A DNA stretch of 37,251 bases from Holophagaceae bacterium (GTDB lineage Bacteria > Acidobacteriota > Holophagae > Holophagales > Holophagaceae), in contig JAFNAB010000012.1 in assembly GCA_017859955.1 (NCBI GenBank), positions 1 to 37,251 of the forward strand. The letters are read 5' to 3'. Position 1 is the first letter of the stretch. Each line of letters starts with the position of its first letter. Shown in pieces: positions 15,718 to 23,456 of this stretch. The translations under genes and the position numbers were made by a program. The notes beneath the pieces were generated by a model that had not been told where the DNA came from, searched no databases, and worked only from the letters and a program-made list of their open reading frames with translations.

Positions 15718-16827
15718 ATGAAATCCAACCAGGAGCTTTATCAGGAACGCCTCCATCGCATGACCCAGGCGGTCACCCTTGGCAAGCCGGACCGGGTTCC
15801 GGTCATGGCCTGGATCGACGCCTGGGCGGCCACCTATCGCAATGGCTCCATGGCCAAGCTTTCCAATAACCTGCTTTACTCCAACAAGCTCATTCTTGAA
15901 ACCGCCAGGGACTTCCCCCAGCTGGACATGATCGAGGTGGGGGCTGCCATTCCCAGGGCTGTCGCCGCCGCCACCCTCTCCACGGTGAAGGTGGCGGGCA
16001 AGGAGCTTCCCGAGGGCTCCCTTTGGCAGGTGGAGGAACTGGACCACATCCAGGAAGCGGACTACGACCGCATCCTCAAGATCGGGTGGAAGGCCTACAA
16101 GAAGGAGTATTACAAGAATGTCCTAGGCTGGGGGGGCTACGATACCTTCAAGCTCATCCTGGGGGGCATCATCGCGGGCAGGCGCTGCAAGAAGGCGGGC
16201 TTTCCCGAACTTTCCGGCGCCTTCCCCAACATCCCCCTGGATCCCCTGGCCGGGGGACGAGGCATGGCCAAGTTCATGACCGATCTCTACCGCATGCCCG
16301 ACAAGCTCAAGGAAGTCATGGACATCATGGTGGTGGACATCATCGAGGAGAACAAGGGCATCATCAAGCAGGCCAAGCCTTTCTCGGCCTTCCTCGGCGT
16401 GGCACGCGGCTCTAGCAACTTCCTGTCCCCCAAGCTCTGGAACAAGTTCGTGTGGCCCTACGTCGTGCAGATCACCAACGCCATGGTGGAGTCCGGCACC
16501 TTCGTCAATCTCCACTTCGATGGCGAATGGAACCGGGACATCGAACGCTTCCGGGAGCTCCCCAAAGGCAAGTGCATCTGGGCCTCCGATAGCGTGACCT
16601 CCGTCTACAAGCTGAAGGAAGTCCTGGGGGATCACATGTGCATCAAGGGCGATGTGCCCCCAGCCCTGCTGGCCCTGGGCACTCCCGATGATGTCTACAA
16701 CTACTGCACCAAGCTCATCAAGGACATCGGTCCCACGGGCTTCATTCTGGCTCCGGGCTGCACCACGCCCTACAACACCCGGGTCGAGAACTTCAAGGCC
16801 ATGATCGCCGCTGCCACCGGGCAGTGA
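15718..16827 (+). CDS. URO-D-superfamily corrinoid methyltransferase, copy 1
   Basis: A 369-residue protein of the uroporphyrinogen decarboxylase superfamily, in the branch that moves methyl groups to or from corrinoid proteins (MtaA, MtbA, CmuA and related demethylases) rather than making haem. Near the C-terminus are H266-F-D268 (LHFDG), C308 and C348 (APGCTTP). In MtaA-like enzymes the zinc site is H-x-C plus a later Cys; here the middle Cys position is Asp, while H266 and C348 keep the usual spacing. The start has GAAAGGA 7 nt upstream. The next gene is a gap-free paralogue of identical length. It probably works with the corrinoid protein encoded 242 nt upstream; methoxylated compounds are a plausible but unproven substrate. 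Confidence 0.85.
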   Translation: MKSNQELYQERLHRMTQAVTLGKPDRVPVMAWIDAWAATYRNGSMAKLSNNLLYSNKLILETARDFPQLDMIEVGAAIPRAVAAATLSTVKVAGKELPEGSLWQVEELDHIQEADYDRILKIGWKAYKKEYYKNVLGWGGYDTFKLILGGIIAGRRCKKAGFPELSGAFPNIPLDPLAGGRGMAKFMTDLYRMPDKLKEVMDIMVVDIIEENKGIIKQAKPFSAFLGVARGSSNFLSPKLWNKFVWPYVVQITNAMVESGTFVNLHFDGEWNRDIERFRELPKGKCIWASDSVTSVYKLKEVLGDHMCIKGDVPPALLALGTPDDVYNYCTKLIKDIGPTGFILAPGCTTPYNTRVENFKAMIAAATGQ

Positions 16828-16838
16828 ACACTCTTGAA

Positions 16839-16911
16839 CCGAGGCACCCCTCCAAGGGTGCCTCGGCTATCCATATGCGCTGATTGGGGGCTATCTGTCG
16901 AAAAGATAGCC
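16839..16911 (+). terminator. Two consecutive hairpins between the methyltransferase paralogues
   Basis: The first is a perfect 11-bp stem, CCGAGGCACCC (16839-16849) with GGGTGCCTCGG (16856-16866), loop 6 nt. The second is a perfect 8-bp stem, GGCTATCT (16889-16896) with AGATAGCC (16904-16911). No T-run follows either, so intrinsic termination is uncertain, but the position directly after the first paralogue fits a transcript end or an RNA-stability structure. Confidence 0.55.
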
Positions 16912-16922
16912 TCTATAAATGT

Positions 16923-16977
16923 ACTCATATACCTATGAGTACATTTGTTGGGCTGTGGCTTGGGGACCTGCGGTAGG
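16923..16977 (+). promoter_or_regulatory. Operator-promoter module 3 (second URO-D methyltransferase gene)
   Basis: ACTCAT-N6-ATGAGT at 16923-16940; the dyad extends to 9 bp per arm (16921-16929 with 16934-16942). Then come 7 nt, TTGGGC (16948-16953), 18 nt, and GGTAGG (16972-16977). Spacing is identical to modules 1 and 2, although both boxes are more degenerate. The module ends 88 nt before the ATG. Confidence 0.72.
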
Positions 16978-17065
16978 CTCTTGGCAACTTCCCCAACCTA
17001 TCGGCACGATCCAGGGCTTTGGTTTCACGGCTCTGCTTGTGCCTCAGCGCGAAAGGATCGGATCC

Positions 17066-18175
17066 ATGAAGTCCTCGCAGGAGCTCTACCAGGAACGTCT
17101 GAACCGCATCACCCAGGCCGTCACCCTGGGAACCCCTGACCGGGTGCCCGTGATGGCCTGGATCGATGCCTGGGCCGCCACCTATACCAAGGGCTCCATG
17201 GCGAAGTTCTCCCACAGCGGGCTCCATTCCAACAAGTTGATCCTGCAGACGGTCAAGGATTTTCCTGAGCTGGACATGATCGAGGTCGGGGCCATCGTGC
17301 CCAATTGGGTGGCGGCATCCACCCTTTCCAAGGTCAAACTGGCCGGGGATGAGCTTCCGGAGGGTTCCCTCTGGCAGGTGGTGGAGGAGGAGAATCTCAA
17401 AGAGGAGGACTACGACCGCATCCTTAAGGTCGGCTGGAAGCGCTTCAAGCAGGACTACTACAAGCAGCGCCTGGGACTCGGTGGCTACCAGAAGCTCCAG
17501 CTCATCCTGGCGGGCATCATCGCTGGCAAGCGCTGCCGGAAGGCGGGCATCCCCGAGTACTCCGGGGTCTTCCCCAACATTCCCTTGGATCCCCTGGCCG
17601 GGGGAAGGGGCATGGCCATGTTTATGACTGACCTCTTCCGCATGCCCGACAAGGTGAAGGAGGTCATGGACGTGATGGTGGCGGACACCATCGAGGAGAC
17701 CCTCGGGGTCATCAAGCAGGCCAAGCCCTTCAGCGCCTTCCTCGGCGTGGCCCGCGGCTCCAGCAACTTCCTTTCTCCTCGCCTCTGGAACAAATTCGTC
17801 TGGCCCTACGTGGTCCAGACCGTGAATGCCATCACGGCCACCGGTACCTTCGTGAACCTTCACTTCGACGGGGACTGGAACCGGGATATCGAGCGCTTCA
17901 AGGAGCTGCCCAAGGGCATGTGCGTTTTCGCGTCGGACAGCGTGACCGATGTCTATCAGCTCAAGCAGCACCTGGACGGCCACATGTGCATCAAGGGGGA
18001 TGTGCCTCCGGCCCTCCTGGCCCTGGGCAAACCTGAGGATGTCTACAACCACTGCACCCGACTGATCCGGGATATCGGACCCAAGGGCTTCATCCTGGCG
18101 CCGGGGTGCACCACCCCGTACAACACGCGGGTGGAGAATTTCAGGGCCATGATCGCTGCCGCCAGCGGGAAGTGA
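17066..18175 (+). CDS. URO-D-superfamily corrinoid methyltransferase, copy 2
   Basis: A 369-residue paralogue of the preceding methyltransferase, collinear without gaps and roughly three quarters identical by eye. It keeps the LHFDG, HMCIKGDVPP and APGCTTP motifs at the same positions. Differences cluster at about residues 40-60, 75-90 and 105-155, which could line the substrate side of the barrel. ATG 17066 follows GAAAGGA; the frame is open further upstream but lacks a signal there. The duplicate has its own promoter module and is preceded by two hairpins, so it can be expressed independently. A tandem pair like this usually means divergence in substrate or methyl acceptor; which copy faces the substrate is not decidable here. 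Confidence 0.85.
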   Translation: MKSSQELYQERLNRITQAVTLGTPDRVPVMAWIDAWAATYTKGSMAKFSHSGLHSNKLILQTVKDFPELDMIEVGAIVPNWVAASTLSKVKLAGDELPEGSLWQVVEEENLKEEDYDRILKVGWKRFKQDYYKQRLGLGGYQKLQLILAGIIAGKRCRKAGIPEYSGVFPNIPLDPLAGGRGMAMFMTDLFRMPDKVKEVMDVMVADTIEETLGVIKQAKPFSAFLGVARGSSNFLSPRLWNKFVWPYVVQTVNAITATGTFVNLHFDGDWNRDIERFKELPKGMCVFASDSVTDVYQLKQHLDGHMCIKGDVPPALLALGKPEDVYNHCTRLIRDIGPKGFILAPGCTTPYNTRVENFRAMIAAASGK

Positions 18176-18248
18176 TCTTCTCCATCCGAATGTTCCGGGA
18201 TTCCGTTCGGGTTTCCTGGGAGACCGCCTGGGAATGGCGCTTACTCCG

Positions 18249-18286
18249 GCTGCCTCCTGGATCCGATAGTGGATTCCGGAGGCAGC
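18249..18286 (+). promoter_or_regulatory. Hairpin masking the ribosome-binding site of the following gene
   Basis: GCTGCCTCC (18249-18257) pairs perfectly with GGAGGCAGC (18278-18286). The stem continues inward for six more pairs (one G-T) past a single mismatch to a GATAGT loop. The Shine-Dalgarno GGAGG (18278-18282), 8 nt before the ATG at 18291, is entirely inside the stem. No T-run follows, so translational control fits better than termination. Confidence 0.65.
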
Positions 18287-18290
18287 ACCC

Positions 18291-18833
18291 ATGTTCAAGC
18301 AGCTCATTCTTCCCCTTTTCGCCCTGACCCTTTCCGCCGCTCAGCCCACCACCTGGAACTTCGAGCGGGAGACCCCCACCCTGGAGCAGGGCTGGGTGGC
18401 CGTTTCGGATCACGAAGTGATCCTGGGCTCTTCCTACGCTGCGGTGACGGCGGAAACGGAAGGTACCAATACGGCTCTTCGTGTCAGTGGTTCGGTCCAG
18501 AGCAACACCCGTGACCCCTTCAAGACCATCGCCCCCTTTGCCGGAGCCGTCCACTACTTCAGCGCCACCCCCTTCCGGGCCGTGGATCTCTCCCAGGCCA
18601 GGACCCTCAGCTTCCGCCTCAAGGGGCATGGCAGTGTAGACGTTGCGCTCTTCCAGAAGGCCACCGGAACCGTGCCTCACACTCAGACCATCCAGGCCGG
18701 CTCAGACTGGAAGGACTACAGCTTCGACCTCGCCTCCTTCGGCGTGGATACCACCCAACTCACGGCCCTGGCCATTGGCCGCAACTCCATCGGCGGCCTG
18801 GACGTCATGGTGGACGATATCCGGATCCAGTAG
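18291..18833 (+). CDS. Secreted beta-sandwich protein (CIA30/galactose-binding-like)
   Basis: A 180-residue protein with a signal peptide: a basic MFK start, a hydrophobic run to about residue 16, and a likely cleavage after SAA. The mature part looks like a jelly-roll of the CIA30 or carbohydrate-binding type: an N-terminal W-N-F-E strand, repeated aromatic/glycine turns, DLSQARTLSFRLKGHG, DWKDYSFDLASF, and a terminal VDDIRIQ strand. A sugar or cell-surface ligand is plausible but not shown. The gene has a strong terminator after it and an SD-masking hairpin before it, so it is probably monocistronic and regulated at translation. Confidence 0.7.
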   Translation: MFKQLILPLFALTLSAAQPTTWNFERETPTLEQGWVAVSDHEVILGSSYAAVTAETEGTNTALRVSGSVQSNTRDPFKTIAPFAGAVHYFSATPFRAVDLSQARTLSFRLKGHGSVDVALFQKATGTVPHTQTIQAGSDWKDYSFDLASFGVDTTQLTALAIGRNSIGGLDVMVDDIRIQ

Positions 18834-18851
18834 GTCAGACCTGTTCTGCCC

Positions 18852-18881
18852 ATGCCCCGCCTCCCGGCGGGGCATTTCGTT
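18852..18881 (+). terminator. Intrinsic terminator after the secreted protein gene
   Basis: A perfect 10-bp stem ATGCCCCGCC (18852-18861) with GGCGGGGCAT (18866-18875), loop TCCC, followed by a T-rich tail TTCGTT. It starts 18 nt after the stop codon. Confidence 0.8.
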
Positions 18882-18943
18882 TATGGGCGGATCCGCGACA
18901 GGTGTGCGGGGCATTAGAATGGGGATTCCTGTTGGAGGTCCCG

Positions 18944-19900
18944 ATGATCCACGCCTGTTTTCTCAATGCCGAAAAGCTGGACTTCAACCAGGACCTCGAT
19001 TTTTCGGCCCTCGCCAGTCTGGTGGCCTACAGCGCCTTCCCCAGCAGCCGTCCCGAGGAGATCCTGGAAAGGGCCACAGGACAGGAGGTCCTGCTCACCA
19101 AGGAGCTGCCCCTCGGCAGGTCCTTGATCGAAGGGCTGCCGGACTCGGTCCGGCTGATCTGCGAAGCGGGCACCGGCTACAACAACATCGATATCGTGGC
19201 CGCCCGGGAGCGGGGCATTCTGGTCTGCAATGTGCCGGAGTACAGCACCGAAGCTGTGGCACAGCTGGCCATCACCTTCATCCTCAACCTGAGCATTTCG
19301 CTGCCCCGGCAGCTCCACATGCTGAATGCCCGGAATTTCGACAACTTCACCAAGGCGGTCCAGGTTCCCCTGGCGGAACTCCGGGGCAAGACCCTTGGTC
19401 TGATCGGCTTCGGCGCCATCGCCCAGCAGACGGCCCGGATTGCCCAGGCCCTGGGAATGGAGATCCTGGTCCATACCCGCACGCCGAAACCGGAGCTTCA
19501 CGCCGGGGTCGCCTTCCTGAGCCTGGAGGAGGTGCTCCGGGGCAGCGACTACCTCTCCCTGCACTGTCCCCTGAGCGCTGAGACGAAACACCTGATCAAC
19601 CGGGAACGCTTGAGTCTGATGAAGCCCTCGGCCTTCCTCATCAATACCTCCAGGGGGGGGCTGGTCCACGAGGCTGACCTGATCGAGGCCCTGCAGCAGG
19701 GCGTCATTGCCGGGGCAGGGCTGGATGTGCAGGACCCCGAGCCTCCGGAACCCGACAACCCTCTCTTCTGGATGGAGAACGTCCTCCTGACGCCTCACAT
19801 CGGCTGGCGCAGGCGGGAAACCCGGCAGCGGCTTCTGGACAAGGTGGAGCAGGCGGTCGCCGCGTACCTGGAGGGGCGGCCGATCAACATCGTCAACTGA
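18944..19900 (+). CDS. D-isomer-specific 2-hydroxyacid dehydrogenase
   Basis: A 318-residue NAD-dependent dehydrogenase of the glycerate/hydroxypyruvate reductase and D-lactate dehydrogenase group. The nucleotide-binding loop GLIGFGAIA is in the middle. The catalytic triad is complete: R237 (NTSRGG), E266 (DPEPP) and H285 (LTPHIGW). It interconverts a 2-oxoacid and a D-2-hydroxyacid; glycerate or hydroxypyruvate is a guess from overall resemblance. ATG 18944 follows GGAGG by 5 nt. TAGAAT at 18915-18920 may be its -10 element, as the terminator just upstream isolates it from the previous gene. Confidence 0.88.
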   Translation: MIHACFLNAEKLDFNQDLDFSALASLVAYSAFPSSRPEEILERATGQEVLLTKELPLGRSLIEGLPDSVRLICEAGTGYNNIDIVAARERGILVCNVPEYSTEAVAQLAITFILNLSISLPRQLHMLNARNFDNFTKAVQVPLAELRGKTLGLIGFGAIAQQTARIAQALGMEILVHTRTPKPELHAGVAFLSLEEVLRGSDYLSLHCPLSAETKHLINRERLSLMKPSAFLINTSRGGLVHEADLIEALQQGVIAGAGLDVQDPEPPEPDNPLFWMENVLLTPHIGWRRRETRQRLLDKVEQAVAAYLEGRPINIVN

Positions 19901-19977
19901 AGCCCCCGGGGAGAAGGCTCCCGGATGATTAGAATGGAGGTAGGCGATCCCGGTCGCCTGCTGGAAAGGAAACCGTT

Positions 19978-21663
19978 TTGAGCACCAAGTACAGTGACTT
20001 CCGTGTGGCGACCTCCAGCGTGGGGCCCCGAAATCTTTCCGTGGCCCAGGGGAAGGGGGCGGTGGCTTCGGTATCCAAGGATGCCTCGGCCCTGGCCATC
20101 GCGGTGCTGGAGGATGGGGGCAATGCCTTCGATGCGGCCTTTGCCATGGCCTTCTCCCTGGCGGTCTTCCACCCCCAGGCCGGCAATATCGGCGGCGGGG
20201 GCTACCTGGTCTACAAAGAGAAGGGGAATGCCCCGAAGGTCTACAACTACCGTGAACAGGCTCCCAGGGGCGCCAAGCGGGAGGACTTCCTCCTCGCAGA
20301 TGGAAATCCCGATCCTGACCGAACCGCCTTCGGTCCCGCCTCGGTCTGTGCCCCGGGCACCGTCAAGGCCTTCTTCCTGCTCCAGCAGCGTCACGGGCGC
20401 CTGAGGGCCTCGGACCTGCTACTGGCCATTGCCCGGCAGGCCAGGGAAGGGGCGGTGGTGACCCAGTACGAGTGTGAGTGCCTGAACCGCCTCGCCCCCA
20501 AACTGGCCGAATCCCCTGAATCCAAGCGCAACTACGTGAAGCCCGAGCCCTGGAAGGCCGGGGAACTCATCGTCAACACCAACCTGGCCCAGACCCTGGA
20601 GATCCTGGCCCGGGAGGGGGCTGCCGCCTTCTACCGGGGGCGCATTGCCGAGCAGATCCTGGAGGATCTCTCCCGCAACGGCGGCCTCCTGGCCTGGGAG
20701 GATCTGGCGGGCTACGAGGTGCGGGAGCAGGCTCCCATCAGCCTGGAGGTGGGCGGTCGGCAGGTCTGGACCGTGCCCCCGGAGGGCGGTGGCGCCATGG
20801 TGCTGGAGATCCTGAACATCCTGGATCAGCCAGCCTTCAAAGCTTTGGAATGGGGCAGTCCCGCCTACCACCATCATGTGGTCCAGGCCTGGAAGATGGC
20901 CTTCATCCACCGGGGGGACTACCTCGGGGACATTCCCTTGTCCGATAGCGCCATCTACCGTGGGCTCCTGGAGCGGGAATCGGGCCACCGCCTCTTCTCC
21001 CTCATCAACCCTCGTCGGGATATCCCCAGCGATGATCTGGCGGCCCTCATGGGGGACGGGACTACCGGGGATGGCCCCAATGGCAAGAACACCACCCACT
21101 TTGCGGTGGTCGACGCCGAGGGAAACGCCGTCTCCAACTCCTACACCATGAACCTGCGCTATGGCTCCAAGTGGAGCGTGGAAGGGGCAGGCTTCCTGCT
21201 CAATGGCAGCATCGACTCCTTCTCCTTCGCCGAAGGCAAGGAGAACTACTTCGGGGTGGTGGGCAGCCGCCCCAACCTCTTCGCACCCGGCAAGCGCCCG
21301 GCGAGCAACATGGCCCCCCTCATGGTCACGGCGGGGGATGCGGTGGAGGCGGTCCTGGGCACCCCAGGGGGTCCCACGATCCCCACCACCACGGGCGAGG
21401 TCCTGGCGGCCACCCTGATTCATGGCGTGGATCCAAGGGAAGTCCTGGGCCTGAGCCGCATGCACCACCAGGCCTGGCCGGACAAGCTCTCCCACGAACC
21501 CAATTTCGACCGCCCTGAGCTGCTCAAGGCCCTGGAGGACCTGGGCTACACCGTGAAGGATAAGAACGAGCTCATCTCGGATGTCCACGGTGTTTTCCTG
21601 ACTTCCGACGGCTGCCGCGCCATCAGTGATTACCGGCGCGAGGGCGTGGCTTTGGCCTATTGA
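19978..21663 (+). CDS. ggt: Gamma-glutamyltransferase (glutathione hydrolase)
   Basis: A 561-residue Ntn hydrolase that cleaves the gamma-glutamyl bond of glutathione and related peptides or transfers the glutamyl group. The precursor should self-cleave before T372 in NTTHFAVVD, making large (about 371 residues) and small (190 residues) subunits. Other visible blocks are GGNAFDAA, GNIGGGGY, the YNYREQAPR region, GSRPNLFAPGKRP, and the small-subunit GTPGG motif. There is no signal peptide, unlike the periplasmic E. coli enzyme, so it appears cytosolic. The start is TTG with GGAAAGGA about 8 nt upstream; TAGAAT at 19930-19935 may be a -10 element. The physiological substrate is open. Confidence 0.92.
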   Translation: MSTKYSDFRVATSSVGPRNLSVAQGKGAVASVSKDASALAIAVLEDGGNAFDAAFAMAFSLAVFHPQAGNIGGGGYLVYKEKGNAPKVYNYREQAPRGAKREDFLLADGNPDPDRTAFGPASVCAPGTVKAFFLLQQRHGRLRASDLLLAIARQAREGAVVTQYECECLNRLAPKLAESPESKRNYVKPEPWKAGELIVNTNLAQTLEILAREGAAAFYRGRIAEQILEDLSRNGGLLAWEDLAGYEVREQAPISLEVGGRQVWTVPPEGGGAMVLEILNILDQPAFKALEWGSPAYHHHVVQAWKMAFIHRGDYLGDIPLSDSAIYRGLLERESGHRLFSLINPRRDIPSDDLAALMGDGTTGDGPNGKNTTHFAVVDAEGNAVSNSYTMNLRYGSKWSVEGAGFLLNGSIDSFSFAEGKENYFGVVGSRPNLFAPGKRPASNMAPLMVTAGDAVEAVLGTPGGPTIPTTTGEVLAATLIHGVDPREVLGLSRMHHQAWPDKLSHEPNFDRPELLKALEDLGYTVKDKNELISDVHGVFLTSDGCRAISDYRREGVALAY

Positions 21664-21767
21664 ATTCCGTCTGCCGTCGAATGGGGTGTCATGCCTCCAT
21701 CCCCCGGGGCATCTAAGGTCCTTGGGCGATAGGCGGAGGGGCCGATCGGCCCTGGGAGGCGAGCTCC

Positions 21768-23456
21768 ATGGATTACAACCTTCTCTTAGGAGGGGCTGCA
21801 GGGCAGGGCATGGAAACCCTGACGGTGCAGCTGGAGGCTGTCCTCAAAAGGGTCGGCTTCCACGTTCACACCACCCACGACTACATGTCCCGAATCCGGG
21901 GCGGTCACAATTTCAGCCAGATCCGCTTCGGCGATCTGCCGCTGTGGGCTCCCAGTTCCGATCTGACCGGGGTCCTGGCTCTTAACCCCGAGACAGTCCT
22001 GATCCATCAGTCCAGAGTGTGTCCCGGCGGATTCGTCCTGGTGGATGAGGGGCTGGGTCTGACGGGACCGGATCTGCTCGCGCTCCCCCTGGCCCGGATG
22101 GCCAAGGGGCTGGGGGAGCCCCAGGCCATCGGAAGTGTGGCCCTGGGAGTTATGTTGAGGCTGTTCGGGATCGGCTGGGAACCCCTGGAGGCCATTCTGA
22201 ACGGTTTGCAGGGCAAGAAGGATCTCCGGAGTCCGAACGTCGAGGCTGTCAGGGCGGGATTCGGTCTGGTCGAGCCCCGTTATGATCCCCCGAGCCCTGC
22301 CGGTGAGGCTCTGCACATGCTGAATGGAAGTCATGCGGTTGCCTTGGGGGCGCTGGCCGCGGATATGCGTTTCTATGCGGCCTACCCCATGACACCTTCG
22401 ACCGCTGTCATGACCTACCTGGCCGAACACATGGTGGAAACCGGCGTGGTGGTCGAGCAGGCCGAGGACGAAATCGCGGCCATCAACATGGCCATCGGGG
22501 CGTCCTTCGCCGGTGTCCGGGCCATGACCGGAACCTCGGGGGGCGGCTTCTGCCTCATGGTGGAAGCCCTCGGGCTCTCGGGAATCCTGGAAGTACCCCT
22601 GGTGGTGCTCAATGTCCAGCGGCCCGGCCCCGCTACCGGGCTTCCCACCAGGACGGAGCAGGCGGACCTGAGGTTCGCCATCCATGCCGGGCAGGGGGAG
22701 TTCCCCCGGATGGTCATCGCCCTGCGGGACGTTGCAGATGCGTACCGACAGACCCAGCGGGCCTTTGATCTGGCCGATCGGTACCAGATCCCCGTGATTC
22801 TGCTCTCGGACCAGTACCTTGCGGACACGCGCAGGACGGTTCCCATACTGCCGCTCCGGATCACCAGGGGACCCCGTTTCATCTCCGATGCTTCAGGCCT
22901 GGAGCCCTTCAGTTATCGCCGTTACGTAATCACGGAGGACGGTATATCGCCTCGGATCATCCCCGGGCAGGTGCCGGACCAGATCCAGTGCGTGGACAGC
23001 GATGAACATGACGAATGGGGCCATATCGTGGAGTCCTCCGTCCAGCGTGTCGCGATGGCCGACAAACGCTCCCGGAAGCTGGCTGGGATCCGGGGAGAGC
23101 TGGAGGAGCCGCTTTTCCTGGGGGATCCAGAGGCTGAGACTTTGCTGCTGGCCTGGGGCTCCCTTGCGGGTCCGATGCGGGAGGCGGTCTCCCTTCTGGT
23201 GGACCAGGGGCTGCCCGTCGGCGCTCTGATTTTCGGGGATCTCTGGCCTTTGCCCACCGGAGAGCTGGAAAAGCGGCTGCCCAGGGCACTCCACCGGATC
23301 CACGTGGAGCAGAATGGCACCGGGCAGCTGGCCTCTCTCATCCGTGAGGTGACAGGGGTCTCCATGACCGGGAGCGTGCTCAAATACGACGGGCGCCAGT
23401 TGACGCCGGTGGAGATCGTCGCGGGGGTAAGAAAGGCGGTGACTTCCCATGCCTGA
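21768..23456 (+). CDS. korA: 2-oxoacid:ferredoxin oxidoreductase, fused gamma-alpha subunit (KorA-type)
   Basis: A 562-residue subunit. Residues 1 to about 170 are the gamma (CoA-interacting) domain, starting LLLGGAAGQGMET with the HDYMSRIRGGHN block. From about 180 the alpha domain begins (NGSHAVALGALAADMRFYAAYPMTPSTAVM), with VVVEQAEDEIAAINMAIGASFAGVRAMTGTSGGG. This fusion is typical of KorA/OorA-like enzymes that oxidatively decarboxylate 2-oxoglutarate or other 2-oxoacids to acyl-CoA, reducing ferredoxin. GGAGG lies 8 nt before the ATG. The stop overlaps the start of korB by 8 nt. Oxygen-sensitive, ferredoxin-linked metabolism fits the rest of the window. Exact substrate preference cannot be read by eye. 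Confidence 0.92.
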   Translation: MDYNLLLGGAAGQGMETLTVQLEAVLKRVGFHVHTTHDYMSRIRGGHNFSQIRFGDLPLWAPSSDLTGVLALNPETVLIHQSRVCPGGFVLVDEGLGLTGPDLLALPLARMAKGLGEPQAIGSVALGVMLRLFGIGWEPLEAILNGLQGKKDLRSPNVEAVRAGFGLVEPRYDPPSPAGEALHMLNGSHAVALGALAADMRFYAAYPMTPSTAVMTYLAEHMVETGVVVEQAEDEIAAINMAIGASFAGVRAMTGTSGGGFCLMVEALGLSGILEVPLVVLNVQRPGPATGLPTRTEQADLRFAIHAGQGEFPRMVIALRDVADAYRQTQRAFDLADRYQIPVILLSDQYLADTRRTVPILPLRITRGPRFISDASGLEPFSYRRYVITEDGISPRIIPGQVPDQIQCVDSDEHDEWGHIVESSVQRVAMADKRSRKLAGIRGELEEPLFLGDPEAETLLLAWGSLAGPMREAVSLLVDQGLPVGALIFGDLWPLPTGELEKRLPRALHRIHVEQNGTGQLASLIREVTGVSMTGSVLKYDGRQLTPVEIVAGVRKAVTSHA

